Shown one piece after another: positions 7,284 through 15,255 of a stretch of 64,000 nt of DNA. The notes under the pieces are model-generated. The model was given only the letters and a program-made list of their open reading frames with translations, was not told the origin of the DNA and ran no database searches. The DNA is taken from NCBI GenBank assembly GCA_937920085.1, contig CALETE010000001.1:1-64000 (forward strand). Reading direction: 5' to 3'. Both the position numbers and the translations under genes were made by a program. Position 1 is the first letter of the stretch. The number at the start of each line of letters is the position of its first letter. This DNA is from an uncultured Alphaproteobacteria bacterium (GTDB lineage Bacteria > Pseudomonadota > Alphaproteobacteria > Caulobacterales > Caulobacteraceae).

Positions 7284-7858
7284 TGCCTGGCCTGCGTGGC
7301 TGGCTGGGCCAGTCTCTCAACGGCGGCAAGCGCGCGGAATCTGTGGGCTATGTGGCCAACTTCGGCGGGGGGAGCAATACGTGGGTCTGTCCGAAGTCTG
7401 GTCGCTATCGGGTTGTGCAATGGGGAGGGGGAGGGCCTCGGGGTGGTGGCTCCGGAGGAGATGGAGGGGCGCACGCGCAAACAGTTCGGTGGTTACTAGC
7501 TGGCCAGACCCTTTCGATCGCAATCGTGGAGGTTTTTGAAGGGAGTGAGGGGGGGGCCGCGACCGTGATTTTTCCCGACTCTACTCAAGTCGTCACAACC
7601 GGTGGTGCGACAGGAAGCGCTCAAAGCAAACCGGGTGTCGCGACTGGTGGTGACATAAACGTTCCAGGTCAGCCGCGGTCCGGACAGTTTGGCGGATCAG
7701 CGGGCTCGTTTGGACAGTTCCAAGGCGGTGCCGGTGGAACTGCAGCCTATGGAACTCAGTCCGGCGGCAATCCGGGCGGCGGAGCTTATGATCGTGGGGC
7801 CGCTGGAGCTTCTTCCGGTCCAGGTTTGGTTTTGATCGTTTACGAGGGGAGCGCCTAG
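7283..7858 (+). CDS. Glycine-rich tail adhesin-like protein
   Basis: The 191-residue protein has a W-V-C-P-x-S-G-R-Y-R-V-V-Q-W-G-G-G-G start of domain, then many Gly-rich loops, including T-G-G-D-I-N-V-P-G-Q-P, and ends S-G-P-G-L-V-L-I-V-Y. This pattern is typical of glycine-rich receptor-binding domains at phage fibre tips, comparable in style to gp38-type adhesins. The ATG at 7283, overlapping the upstream stop, is preferred over 7268. Such proteins often set host range. Confidence 0.65.
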   Translation: MPGLRGWLGQSLNGGKRAESVGYVANFGGGSNTWVCPKSGRYRVVQWGGGGPRGGGSGGDGGAHAQTVRWLLAGQTLSIAIVEVFEGSEGGAATVIFPDSTQVVTTGGATGSAQSKPGVATGGDINVPGQPRSGQFGGSAGSFGQFQGGAGGTAAYGTQSGGNPGGGAYDRGAAGASSGPGLVLIVYEGSA

Positions 7859-7861
7859 CCT

Positions 7862-9370
7862 ATGAGAATTCCTCTCGATCCGCCACCGGGACTTTGGGCG
7901 GAGGATACGTCTTTCACCTCGGCTGGGCGGTGGGGGGATGGGTCAAATGTGCGGTTTTGGCGGGGGCGGCCGCAGGTTATCGGTGGGTGGGAGCGGTTGA
8001 CGGATCAGACGCTTACCGGGGTCTGCCGAGGTGCCTTTGGATGGACAGATCGGGCGGGGGTGCAGACCTTTGCCTTTGGGACGCATCTTGGTCTGCACAT
8101 CTGGCGCGGGGGCGGCCTTTATACTGTGAGCCCCGCAGGATTAGCATCTGGCCTGTTGGATGGGGTTGGTGGCCAGGGGTTTGGCACGGGGACCTATTCC
8201 TCCGGGAAATTCTCAGAACCGGCCTCTGGCGATACGTTTCCCCGCACCTGGTCCTTCGGGGCTTGGGGCGAGACCCTGTTGGCCAGTCCGCGGGGCGGGA
8301 GCCTCTATGCCTGGGCAAATGACCCTGGAGCTCTTGCGACGGCCGTTGTGGGTGCTCCCAGCCAGATTACGCAGATCTTGACGGCACCCACGGACCAAGT
8401 CTTTGCCCTGGGCTGTAATGAAGAGGTTTCTGGGGTTTTTAATCCCCTTTGCCTGCGCCATTCCTCGGTGAGGAAGAGCAGCGAGTGGACAACCGGCACG
8501 GCGACAACGGCGCGGGAATACATCTTGCCCGGTGGTGGGCGTATTGTCGGCGGACGGGTGATTGGTGCCTACCTGCTGGTTTGGACCAATCATGCCCTGT
8601 TTTTAGGGCGTTTTATCGGGTCGGTCGGGCAGCCCTGGCGATTTGAGCGGGTGGGCGAAAGATGTGGCCTGATCGGGCCACAGGCCGCAGTTGTTTCAGG
8701 GCAGACCGCCTATTGGCTGGGCCCAGACCTGCAATTCTACCGCTATGACCTTGGCGGAGCCGCAGAGGTTTTGCCGTGCTCGGTTCGCCGCGATGTGGTG
8801 GAGAACCTGGCGGCATCCCAGGGTGACAAGATTTGCGCCTCAACCACATCGCTTTTTGGCGAGGTGAGGTGGGATTATCCCGATCAGCGGGACGGGGTCG
8901 AAAACAGCCGGTACGTTCTGTTTTCGACCCTTGATGGCGCATGGAGCCGGGGGGATATGGCCCGTACGGCGATGATTGATGCCGGACCCGCTGCCTATCC
9001 TGTGGGGGTCGATCCCCAGGGGGCTGTCTACTATCACGAGCGGGGCCATAGCGCCGACGGGGCTGCCTTCAGCTGGTTTATCGAGACCGCAGATCAGGTG
9101 TTGGACGAGGACCGCACGGTGATGGCGCGGGGTATATGGCCTGATCTTGCAGATCAGGCGGGGCCGGTAAGGTTGAGCCTTTTCAGCCGGTTGACGCCAC
9201 AGGGCGATGTTGCGGTGAGCGGCCCCTTTGCCCTCGCCCCAGGCCAGGATCGCGTCGACTTTCGGGCGACAGGACGGCTGTTCAAGATCAGGTTTGCTGG
9301 GGGCTCTGCGCCGACCGCCTGTCGGATTGGTAAGCCGGTATTCAATGTGGCCGTAGCCGGCGCGCGCTAA
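7862..9370 (+). CDS. Large phage tail protein, possibly gp10-like tail nozzle
   Basis: The 502-residue protein shows repeated beta-strand and W/G-rich segments (for example R-G-R-P-Q-V-I-G-G-W-E-R-L, F-G-T-H-L-G-L-H-I-W) that suggest a beta-propeller. P22 gp10, the tail hub/nozzle of about 470 residues, is similar in size and fold type. Homologues occur in other alphaproteobacterial podoviruses. The match is by pattern, so a general tail protein is the safe call. Confidence 0.55.
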   Translation: MRIPLDPPPGLWAEDTSFTSAGRWGDGSNVRFWRGRPQVIGGWERLTDQTLTGVCRGAFGWTDRAGVQTFAFGTHLGLHIWRGGGLYTVSPAGLASGLLDGVGGQGFGTGTYSSGKFSEPASGDTFPRTWSFGAWGETLLASPRGGSLYAWANDPGALATAVVGAPSQITQILTAPTDQVFALGCNEEVSGVFNPLCLRHSSVRKSSEWTTGTATTAREYILPGGGRIVGGRVIGAYLLVWTNHALFLGRFIGSVGQPWRFERVGERCGLIGPQAAVVSGQTAYWLGPDLQFYRYDLGGAAEVLPCSVRRDVVENLAASQGDKICASTTSLFGEVRWDYPDQRDGVENSRYVLFSTLDGAWSRGDMARTAMIDAGPAAYPVGVDPQGAVYYHERGHSADGAAFSWFIETADQVLDEDRTVMARGIWPDLADQAGPVRLSLFSRLTPQGDVAVSGPFALAPGQDRVDFRATGRLFKIRFAGGSAPTACRIGKPVFNVAVAGAR

Positions 9371-9375
9371 GTCAG

Positions 9376-9732
9376 GTGACCCCAGACATTTGGAAACGCT
9401 GTCGGCCCTGGCTGCTGGCGGCCCTGCAGCCTGAATGTGGCACGGAGACGACCTTGCTGGCCGACCTGGAGATGGGTCTGGCGCAGCTTTGGGTCGGAGA
9501 GGGGGCGGCAATGGTCACCCAGTGCGTCGACGAGGCCGAAGGTCGCGTCCTGCATGTCTGGCTGGCTGGCGGCGACCTTGCTGAGATTTTGAGACTGAAG
9601 CCCGGCGTTGAAGCCTGGGGACGCGCCCAAGGCTGCCTAAGTGTGACCCTAAGCGGTCGGAAAGGGTGGGCCCGGGTGCTGAGCCGACTTGGCTTTGAAA
9701 GGGCCGGGGATGAACTCGTAAGGAGACTGTAA
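9376..9732 (+). CDS. Small conserved phage protein
   Basis: A 118-residue protein with GTG start. The stretch L-H-V-W-L-A-G-G-D-L and the later W-G-R-A-Q-G-C with S-G-R-K-G-W-A resemble a small conserved phage protein usually found beside tail genes. Its fold recalls a shortened acetyltransferase-like sheet, but no catalytic role is known. The stop overlaps the next start (TAATG). Confidence 0.5.
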   Translation: MTPDIWKRCRPWLLAALQPECGTETTLLADLEMGLAQLWVGEGAAMVTQCVDEAEGRVLHVWLAGGDLAEILRLKPGVEAWGRAQGCLSVTLSGRKGWARVLSRLGFERAGDELVRRL

Positions 9733-10709
9733 TGGGAAAAAAGAAGACCAAAACCAGCACGACTGAAACCAGTCATTCTGTTGTTTCGCCCACCAATCCA
9801 GACTGGGTAACCCAGGGCGCGCAAAGTCTAAGCGACCGCCTTGCAGGCCTAGGGCAAGGCGATCCAACCCGGTTTGTGGCTCCGGTTTCGGCCCTTGAAA
9901 CCCAGGCAGCTGGCACAGCGGCAGGCCTGGGGGTCGGACGATCCTCGTATTTTGGGGAGTCGCCTTCGGCCGCAGGGGGCGGCGAGTCCTGGTTGAACGG
10001 CGCGCTGAACGCCAAGGCCCCCAGTGCGGCCTCCGCCAGCCTGCTGGACAATCTAGACGCCTATCAGAACCCCTATCGCAGGCAGGTTACGGATGCGGCC
10101 ATGTCCGATTTTGATGCTGAGGCGGGACGGACGCGGGCAGCGCAGGATCTGAGCATGGCCGGCGAGGGGGCGTTTGCAGGGTCAGGTGCTGCCCTAACCC
10201 GGTCGCAGACCGAGGGGGAATTGGCGCGAGCACGGAGCTCGCAATTGTCAAAGTTGCTGGCCGATATGTACACCACCAGTGCAGGTCTGGCGGGACAGGA
10301 CGCGGACCGTCGTCAGCAGGCCTCGGTGGCTAATGCTCAGATGGCTCTGCAGGACCAGGCACAGAAGGCGCAGATCGCACAGTTTCAGGCGCAGTTCGCG
10401 GCGCAGCAGGGCTTAGAGCAGGACGCCAATACCCGGGCCAATATCGCCGCACAGGCCGCCTTGGGTGCCCAATTGCGCGGGGTGGATCAAACCCAGAGAC
10501 AGGCCCCCATGACAAGCCTGGGCCAGCAGATCGAGATGTTCTCGGGCCTGCCGGCATCTTTGTTCCATGGACAGACATCGGACTCCCAAGGGTCCGGGAC
10601 GTCTTCGACCACGGAGTCTGATGGCACCTTGGGGAACTATCTCAACATGATCGGCAATATGTACGGTTTGTATAAGGGGTTTGGCGGTGGTGCAGCCAAA
10701 AACACATGA
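9732..10709 (+). CDS. Putative internal virion (DNA ejection) protein
   Basis: A 325-residue protein with a basic N terminus (M-G-K-K-K-T-K), an Ala/Gln-rich helical middle (about 110-240) with heptad-like periodicity, and a Gly-rich C terminus (N-M-Y-G-L-Y-K-G-F-G-G-G). Such proteins in podoviruses are carried inside the head or ejected to form a channel. Preceded by AAGGAG. The assignment is by composition and position. Confidence 0.5.
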   Translation: MGKKKTKTSTTETSHSVVSPTNPDWVTQGAQSLSDRLAGLGQGDPTRFVAPVSALETQAAGTAAGLGVGRSSYFGESPSAAGGGESWLNGALNAKAPSAASASLLDNLDAYQNPYRRQVTDAAMSDFDAEAGRTRAAQDLSMAGEGAFAGSGAALTRSQTEGELARARSSQLSKLLADMYTTSAGLAGQDADRRQQASVANAQMALQDQAQKAQIAQFQAQFAAQQGLEQDANTRANIAAQAALGAQLRGVDQTQRQAPMTSLGQQIEMFSGLPASLFHGQTSDSQGSGTSSTTESDGTLGNYLNMIGNMYGLYKGFGGGAAKNT

Positions 10710-11052
10710 GGCGGCCCTGGCTGCCTTGCAGAAAACCCAGATCCTTACGCTGCAGCAGATTGGTGAAAACCTGTCGGCCCAAACCCGGCGATTGGAGGGG
10801 CTTACGATCAAGGTGGACGATGTTCGCGAGCGCCTGGTCCGGCTAGAGGCCCAAGAGGCCGGGAAGTTGGTGGAGGGTGTGCGCGGCGAGTTGAAAACCG
10901 CTCTGGAGCGATTGGACGCCCTCGAAGCGCAAAGGGATCGGGCTGTCGGGGTCGCCTGGTTCTGGGGATGGATCAGCCGTAGCGCCCCGTGGGTCGCAGC
11001 GGGCTTGGCGGCAGCCCTGGCCATTGTGGGCCTGAAGGGGCGACCGGCATGA
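10687..11052 (+). CDS. Coiled-coil protein with C-terminal membrane anchor
   Basis: The protein (about 121 residues) has a charged coiled-coil region (about 15-90) and one hydrophobic C-terminal segment (A-P-W-V-A-A-G-L-A-A-A-L-A-I-V-G-L). It is placed at the start of the lysis cassette and could act with the holin or regulate it. GTG at 10687 is preferred because AAGGGG lies upstream; TTG at 10681 is also possible. It overlaps the preceding gene by 23 bases and the next by four. Confidence 0.55.
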   Translation: MVQPKTHEAALAALQKTQILTLQQIGENLSAQTRRLEGLTIKVDDVRERLVRLEAQEAGKLVEGVRGELKTALERLDALEAQRDRAVGVAWFWGWISRSAPWVAAGLAAALAIVGLKGRPA

Positions 11053-11291
11053 GCCAGGAAGCAGAGATTCGCTGGGTCTGGCGGCGCATTTTCAGCTTTG
11101 CCGCCTGGGGGCTGAACAGTCTTGGGATCGGGGCCGTGATCTGCCGCCTGACGGATGCCAATGCCCTGGCTGGTCTGGGGTTAGCTCTGATCGGGTCAAA
11201 TGTGGTGGTGGCGACCCTTTATCTGGCCGGGGCGACCGTGACGGACTGGGCAAAGCTGGCTCAGGCCGCGCGGGGTGGCGGGGAGGGCTGA
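11049..11291 (+). CDS. Putative holin
   Basis: An 80-residue membrane protein with two hydrophobic segments (around residues 14-34 and 40-60), short charged ends, and ATGA coupling to the gene before. It is directly followed by Rz/Rz1-type spanins. Size, topology and place fit a holin, which forms inner-membrane lesions at the end of the lytic cycle. Confidence 0.6.
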   Translation: MSQEAEIRWVWRRIFSFAAWGLNSLGIGAVICRLTDANALAGLGLALIGSNVVVATLYLAGATVTDWAKLAQAARGGGEG

Positions 11292-11292
11292 A

Positions 11293-11685
11293 TTGGCGTT
11301 TCGTTTCAGAATGGGGACTTCAGACGCGATGCGCTCGACCCTTTTGATTTGCGGTGCTCTGGTGGTGATTGCCCTCTTCCTCTTCATCTGGGGCCGGGCG
11401 AGCGGGATTGCCGTGATTAAGCCCCGCCTGGCAGCGGCCACGGCGCAAGTTGAGGCCGCACAGAAGGGCATGGAAGCAGAGCGGGCCTCGGGACGCCGGA
11501 TGTCGATCCAAGCCAGAACCGCTGAACAAGCCGCCAATATTGCGGCCGATGTTGCAACGGACCTTTCACATACGGAGACTGCCCATGCGCCACTTGCCGC
11601 TGATCGTCGCGACCGCCTGCGCCGGGCTGACCAGCGCCTGTGCCAGCTCGCCCCAAACCTGGGTGGGTGCCGGACCGCAGATTGA
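11293..11685 (+). CDS. i-spanin (Rz-like)
   Basis: About 130 residues: an N-terminal membrane segment (L-L-I-C-G-A-L-V-V-I-A-L-F-L-F-I-W) followed by a periplasmic helical region rich in Ala, Glu and Arg. This is the layout of Rz, which spans the periplasm and joins an outer-membrane partner. TTG at 11293 is chosen because GGGAGG precedes it; ATG at 11311 is an alternative. The partner Rz1-like gene is nested in another frame. Confidence 0.65.
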   Translation: MAFRFRMGTSDAMRSTLLICGALVVIALFLFIWGRASGIAVIKPRLAAATAQVEAAQKGMEAERASGRRMSIQARTAEQAANIAADVATDLSHTETAHAPLAADRRDRLRRADQRLCQLAPNLGGCRTAD

Positions 11686-11902
11686 TATGCCGCAGGCGGC
11701 ACGCCAGCCCTGCGACCTTTTTGTCCTGCCGTCTAATCCGACCGAGGGCGACCTGGACCGGGGTTTTGCAAAGCGCGGTGCGCAGGTCGTGGCTTGCGAC
11801 AGTGCGCGTCAGCTGGCGGTGGAGACCTTTGATGCCCAGCAGCGTCTTGTAAGCCGCCCTAGGCCTCGGTGGTTTCAGCCTCGGCGGTCCGCACAGCCCT
11901 GA
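11585..11902 (+). CDS. o-spanin lipoprotein (Rz1-like), overlapping Rz in another frame
   Basis: It encodes a short signal peptide ending in a lipobox-like L-T-S-A-C (Cys at residue 19), so the mature protein should be lipid-anchored in the outer membrane. It begins inside the i-spanin gene in a different frame, as in lambda Rz/Rz1. The product of 105 residues is longer than usual. Its last segment, Arg/Pro-rich, is read through the antisense 3' end of the DUF2239 gene (44-base overlap), which suggests that the original end was lost at the prophage edge. Confidence 0.65.
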   Translation: MRHLPLIVATACAGLTSACASSPQTWVGAGPQIDMPQAARQPCDLFVLPSNPTEGDLDRGFAKRGAQVVACDSARQLAVETFDAQQRLVSRPRPRWFQPRRSAQP

Positions 11903-12422
11903 CCCTGGCCAGGACATAGGCCTGGATATCTGTAGGCCAGGCTGTGGTTAGGCTTTCGAATCGCGGCTCATCATCGCCATAGAAGGCGCGAAGGGCTTCC
12001 TCATAGTCGGGCAGATTGCCTGCCAGGGCAGAGAGGACGCGATAGGCAAGGTCCTGGGCCTGACGACGGGCATCCAGACCGGCCTTGTCCTTCCTTGCAG
12101 CCTCAACAAGACGGCGGAGGGCGGCTGAGGCACCGCCTGGCTGATCGTTCAGCCAATCCCAATGGCGGGGTAGGAGGGTGACCTCCCGAGCCACCACGCC
12201 AAGCTTGGGTCGGCCACGGCCTGACTTTTCCGGCGCAGACGGGGCTTGATCATAGCGCGCCGCGATTTCAGCGGGATTACCCCTTAGATCTAAATCGACG
12301 GGGTTGCCGGTCTGGTCATCAAGAACCAGCGCCGCGTGCGCCTGGTTGGCCAAGGCAACGGCCACCTCTGCGAGGTCGCCCTGCGCAATGATCTTTTGAT
12401 TTACGAAGGCAGTGACGGTCAT
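11859..12422 (-). CDS. DUF2239 family protein
   Basis: The 187-residue protein carries the family's conserved block G-R-G-R-P-K-L-G-V-V-A-R-E-V-T-L-L-P-R (from about residue 69) and the following W-D-W-L-N and G-G-A-S-x-A-L-R-R-L-V motifs. Function is unknown. ATG at 12422 is chosen for the AAGGGGAT Shine-Dalgarno before it. It is probably a host gene. Its 3' end overlaps the last phage gene, so it may mark the prophage edge. Confidence 0.85.
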   Translation of the reverse strand: MTVTAFVNQKIIAQGDLAEVAVALANQAHAALVLDDQTGNPVDLDLRGNPAEIAARYDQAPSAPEKSGRGRPKLGVVAREVTLLPRHWDWLNDQPGGASAALRRLVEAARKDKAGLDARRQAQDLAYRVLSALAGNLPDYEEALRAFYGDDEPRFESLTTAWPTDIQAYVLARVRAVRTAEAETTEA

Positions 12423-12504
12423 GGTGCTGATCCCCTTGGAGGTCCACCAATAACATCCGGGTAATAATAAGGCCAGCCCGGGCGAGGCGATTAAGCCAGG
12501 GCAC

Positions 12505-12533
12505 GAAAAAAGGCGCATCGAAAACGATGCGCC
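12505..12533 (-). terminator. Rho-independent terminator after tRNA-Thr
   Basis: On the minus strand the nine-pair stem GGCGCATCG-TTTT-CGATGCGCC is followed by a run of six T. It lies about 30 bases after the tRNA-Thr 3' end. Confidence 0.8.
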
Positions 12534-12561
12534 TTGATCGCCGACCAGGGGTCGGAAGAGA

Positions 12562-12636
<75 letters not shown>

Positions 12637-12651
12637 GAAACCGAGCGGCGG

Positions 12652-12680
12652 GCTATAGCCAAAGCAAAGGCTCCCGTGAA
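12652..12680 (-). promoter_or_regulatory. Promoter of tRNA-Thr
   Basis: On the minus strand TTCACG (12675-12680) and TATAGC (12652-12657) are 17 bases apart, and the expected start lies about ten bases before the tRNA. Confidence 0.5.
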
Positions 12681-12740
12681 GGGTAAAAACGCGGTGACAT
12701 CACTTGACCTTCGTCCCGCACCGTCGCACCCCTGACTTTC

Positions 12741-12881
12741 ATGGGTAAATCGCCGCTACAGCCGAAGGATGATCGCCAGGCAAAACTGGCCGCCGCCCTG
12801 CGTGCAAATCTGAGGCGGCGTAAGGCATCATCGCCCCCAGGAGATAAGTCAAAGGGCGTTCCAGACGCCGTCGAGGAGTAG
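12741..12881 (+). CDS. Small basic protein, 46 residues
   Basis: Starts M-G-K-S-P and has the segment D-R-Q-A-K-L-A-A-A-L-R-A-N-L-R-R-R-K, a basic helix of a kind common to short conserved proteins in this neighbourhood in Caulobacterales and relatives. Its stop lies two bases before the TTG start of the DUF2948 gene, and the GAGGAG within its last codons serves as that gene's ribosome binding site, so the two are coupled. Function unknown. Confidence 0.6.
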   Translation: MGKSPLQPKDDRQAKLAAALRANLRRRKASSPPGDKSKGVPDAVEE

Positions 12882-12883
12882 AA

Positions 12884-13303
12884 TTGGCCCTATTGCGACT
12901 CTTGGCTCAGGACGCTGAGGATCTTCCGGTCATCGCCGCAGCGACTCAGGACGCCGTGAGTGTCATCGGAGACATTGTTTTCGAATCAAAAGCCCGCAGG
13001 CTGACCTTCAGCATGAACAGGTATCGCTGGGAGGGTTCCGGCGGTGAACGTGTTCGGTCTGCCCTGCAAATTGGCGGGGTGTTAGAGGTTAAGGCCCGGC
13101 GGCTAAGGCGAAACGCTAAGGACGCCGTGCTAGAGCTCTTAAGCCTTAATTTCACACCGGAGGAGGCTCCAGGTGGTGTGCTGACGTTTCAGTTCGCCGG
13201 GGGCGGGGATTTGGCCGTATGGGTGGAGTGTGTCGACGCCGTCCTTGCCGATCTTTCCGAGCCTTGGTCTACGCCACGTACGCCTTCTCACGAGTCGCCA
13301 TAG
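12884..13303 (+). CDS. DUF2948 family protein
   Basis: The 139-residue protein matches the DUF2948 family: L-R-L-L-A-Q-D-A-E-D-L near the start, F-x-x-x-x-R-R-L-T-F-S-x-N-R-Y-R-W-E, and L-L-S-L-N-F at the middle. It usually stands just upstream of hisD in Alphaproteobacteria, as here. TTG start supported by GAGGAG five bases before it. Function is unknown. Confidence 0.85.
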   Translation: MALLRLLAQDAEDLPVIAAATQDAVSVIGDIVFESKARRLTFSMNRYRWEGSGGERVRSALQIGGVLEVKARRLRRNAKDAVLELLSLNFTPEEAPGGVLTFQFAGGGDLAVWVECVDAVLADLSEPWSTPRTPSHESP

Positions 13304-13335
13304 CGAAAGCGGCCCAGCCTCGCTAAATAGCACCC

Positions 13336-14613
13336 ATGCGCCGTTTTCGAACATCCGAACCCGCCTTTGCCTCTGACTTTGAGGCCTTCATCAACGAACG
13401 ACGGGGTACACCCGCCGATGTGGACGCCTCTGTGCGAGAGGTGTTGGCAGCGGTGCAACGGGATGGGGTCGATGCGCTGATCAGATTTGGCCGTGAGTTC
13501 GACAAGGTTGAGCTGACGGTAGAGGCTCTGCGGGTCTCTCAGGCGGAGATCGAGGCGGGGGCTGCAGCCTGCCCCAAGGAAGTGCGCGAGGCTATTGCGT
13601 TCGCAGCACGGCGCATCCGCGCCTATCACGAGCGACAAAGACCAGCTGACACGGCATTCATCGATGAAGCCGGCGTCGAGATGGGATGGCGGTGGACCCC
13701 CCTAGAAGCGGTGGGGATTTATGTGCCTGGCGGTCGTGCGGCCTATCCTTCGACCGTGCTGATGAATGCGGTGCCGGCCGCTGCAGCTGGAGTTGACCGG
13801 ATTGCTATGGTCACGCCGCCGGGGCGGCTGCAGCCGGCGGTTCTGGCGGCGGCCAAGGAGGCGGGGGTCACCGAAATCTGGCGGGTCGGTGGTGCCCAGG
13901 CGGTCGGTGCCTTGGCTTTTGGCGCTGGGCCTATTGCTCCCGTGGATAAGATTGTGGGGCCGGGCAATGCCTATGTGACCGCCGCCAAGCGGCAGGTCTA
14001 TGGCACGGTCGGCATTGATGCCTTGGCCGGACCCTCTGAAATTGTTGTGGTTGCAGATCGAAACAATAATCCCGAGTGGATTGCGGCAGATCTCTTATCC
14101 CAGGCCGAACATGATCCTGCGGCGCAATCGATCCTGATTACGGATGACGAGGTCTTTGCAGATCAGGTGATCGCAGCCATTGATCGCCAGCTCTTGACCC
14201 TGAGCACGGGTGCAGATGCAACAGCCTCTTGGCGCAATCACGGTGCGGTCATCATTGCGCCGTTGGATCAGGCTCCGGACCTGGTTAACGCCATTGCCCC
14301 TGAGCATGTGGAATTTGCTTTGGATGATCCTGAAGCCCTTGCCGATAAGGTCCGTCACGCAGGCGCCATTTTTCTGGGTCGGCACACACCTGAAGCCATC
14401 GGCGACTATGTGGCCGGTTCAAACCACGTCTTGCCCACAAGCCGCGCTGCGCGGTTCTCATCGGGTTTGTCGCTCTATGACTTTATCAAACGGACTTCGA
14501 TCGTGAAGTGCGATGCTAAGTCCTTCGCCATTTTAGGGCCCCATACCGTTGCCCTGGCGGATGCTGAAGGTTTGCCCGCGCATAGCCGGTCTGCGGCTAT
14601 TCGATTGCCCTGA
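13336..14613 (+). CDS. hisD: Histidinol dehydrogenase
   Basis: The 425-residue protein has the full length of HisD, which oxidises L-histidinol to histidine in two NAD-dependent steps. Visible are Y-V-P-G-G-R-A-A-Y-P-S-T-V-L-M, V-G-G-A-Q-A-V-G-A-L-A-F-G, G-P-G-N-x-Y-V-T-A-A-K and G-P-S-E-I-V-V-V-A-D, plus the A-P-E-H-V-E segment with catalytic Glu/His. ATG start. No other his gene is in the window. The 159 bases to the next gene hold nothing recognisable. Confidence 0.97.
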   Translation: MRRFRTSEPAFASDFEAFINERRGTPADVDASVREVLAAVQRDGVDALIRFGREFDKVELTVEALRVSQAEIEAGAAACPKEVREAIAFAARRIRAYHERQRPADTAFIDEAGVEMGWRWTPLEAVGIYVPGGRAAYPSTVLMNAVPAAAAGVDRIAMVTPPGRLQPAVLAAAKEAGVTEIWRVGGAQAVGALAFGAGPIAPVDKIVGPGNAYVTAAKRQVYGTVGIDALAGPSEIVVVADRNNNPEWIAADLLSQAEHDPAAQSILITDDEVFADQVIAAIDRQLLTLSTGADATASWRNHGAVIIAPLDQAPDLVNAIAPEHVEFALDDPEALADKVRHAGAIFLGRHTPEAIGDYVAGSNHVLPTSRAARFSSGLSLYDFIKRTSIVKCDAKSFAILGPHTVALADAEGLPAHSRSAAIRLP

Positions 14614-14772
14614 TGGCAACGGCTTCCGCCCCGGTCTGAGACTAGACGAGAGCCTCGACCCGCAACTGGGCATTCAGCGTTTTCTTCGGAACTTCAGCGT
14701 TTCGCTAAGAGACGGGGTGACGCAGGGGCGGGGATTGGCCTAAAGGACTTTAGACCTCCCTGTCTGAACGCC

Positions 14773-15252
14773 ATGGCCGACGACCAGAAATCCCTTCACC
14801 GACTGCAGTCCGTCGAACTGGACGAGGAATCCCTCGCTGCGGTGTCGCGCGACCAGGAGCAGGAACGGCAAATTGCGATTTTTGATCTGCTGGAGGAAAA
14901 TTTCTTTTTTCCCGAAGCCGCATCCAACGGCCCTTATGATTTGCATATGGGTTTGATTGAGAACCGGCTGGTTCTGGACGTTCGGGGCCCTGAATATGAG
15001 CGGCGCCATATCCTGTCGCTGTCGCCCTTCCGCAGCCTGATCAAAGACTATTTCATGATCTGCGAGAGCTATTATCAGGCCATCCGCAATTCGACGCCGC
15101 AGCAGATTGAAGCCTTAGATATGGGACGTCGGGGGCTACACAATGAGGCCTCGGAACTTCTACGGACAAGGCTTTCGGGCAAGATCGAGACCGATCTGGA
15201 CACAGCCCGACGGCTTTTCACCCTGATCTGCGCCCTCTATAGGCGGGGTTGA
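14773..15252 (+). CDS. UPF0262 family protein
   Basis: The 159-residue protein is a full-length member of UPF0262, a family nearly confined to Alphaproteobacteria and found next to hisD. Visible are the L-x-S-V-E-L-D-E start, the Q-E-R-Q-I-A-I-F-D-L-L-E-E-N-F-F segment, and F-R-x-L-I-K-D-Y-F. No biochemical role is known. It is separated by three bases from the phosphatase gene. Confidence 0.93.
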   Translation: MADDQKSLHRLQSVELDEESLAAVSRDQEQERQIAIFDLLEENFFFPEAASNGPYDLHMGLIENRLVLDVRGPEYERRHILSLSPFRSLIKDYFMICESYYQAIRNSTPQQIEALDMGRRGLHNEASELLRTRLSGKIETDLDTARRLFTLICALYRRG

Positions 15253-15255
15253 GGC

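Larger units (their letters stand above)
1..11902. mobile_element. Podovirus-like prophage, structural and lysis part
   Basis: Genes run in tailed-phage order: portal, scaffold, coat, adaptor, tail fibre and adhesin proteins, large tail protein, internal coiled-coil protein, holin and nested spanins. The portal and coat resemble the P22 type, so the particle was probably short-tailed. The left edge lies outside the window. The right edge is probably within the overlap of the last phage gene with the DUF2239 gene. No terminase, integrase, repressor or endolysin is visible, and the portal seems shortened, so the element may be defective. It is unrelated to the siphovirus-like gene transfer agent of this class. 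Confidence 0.8.
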
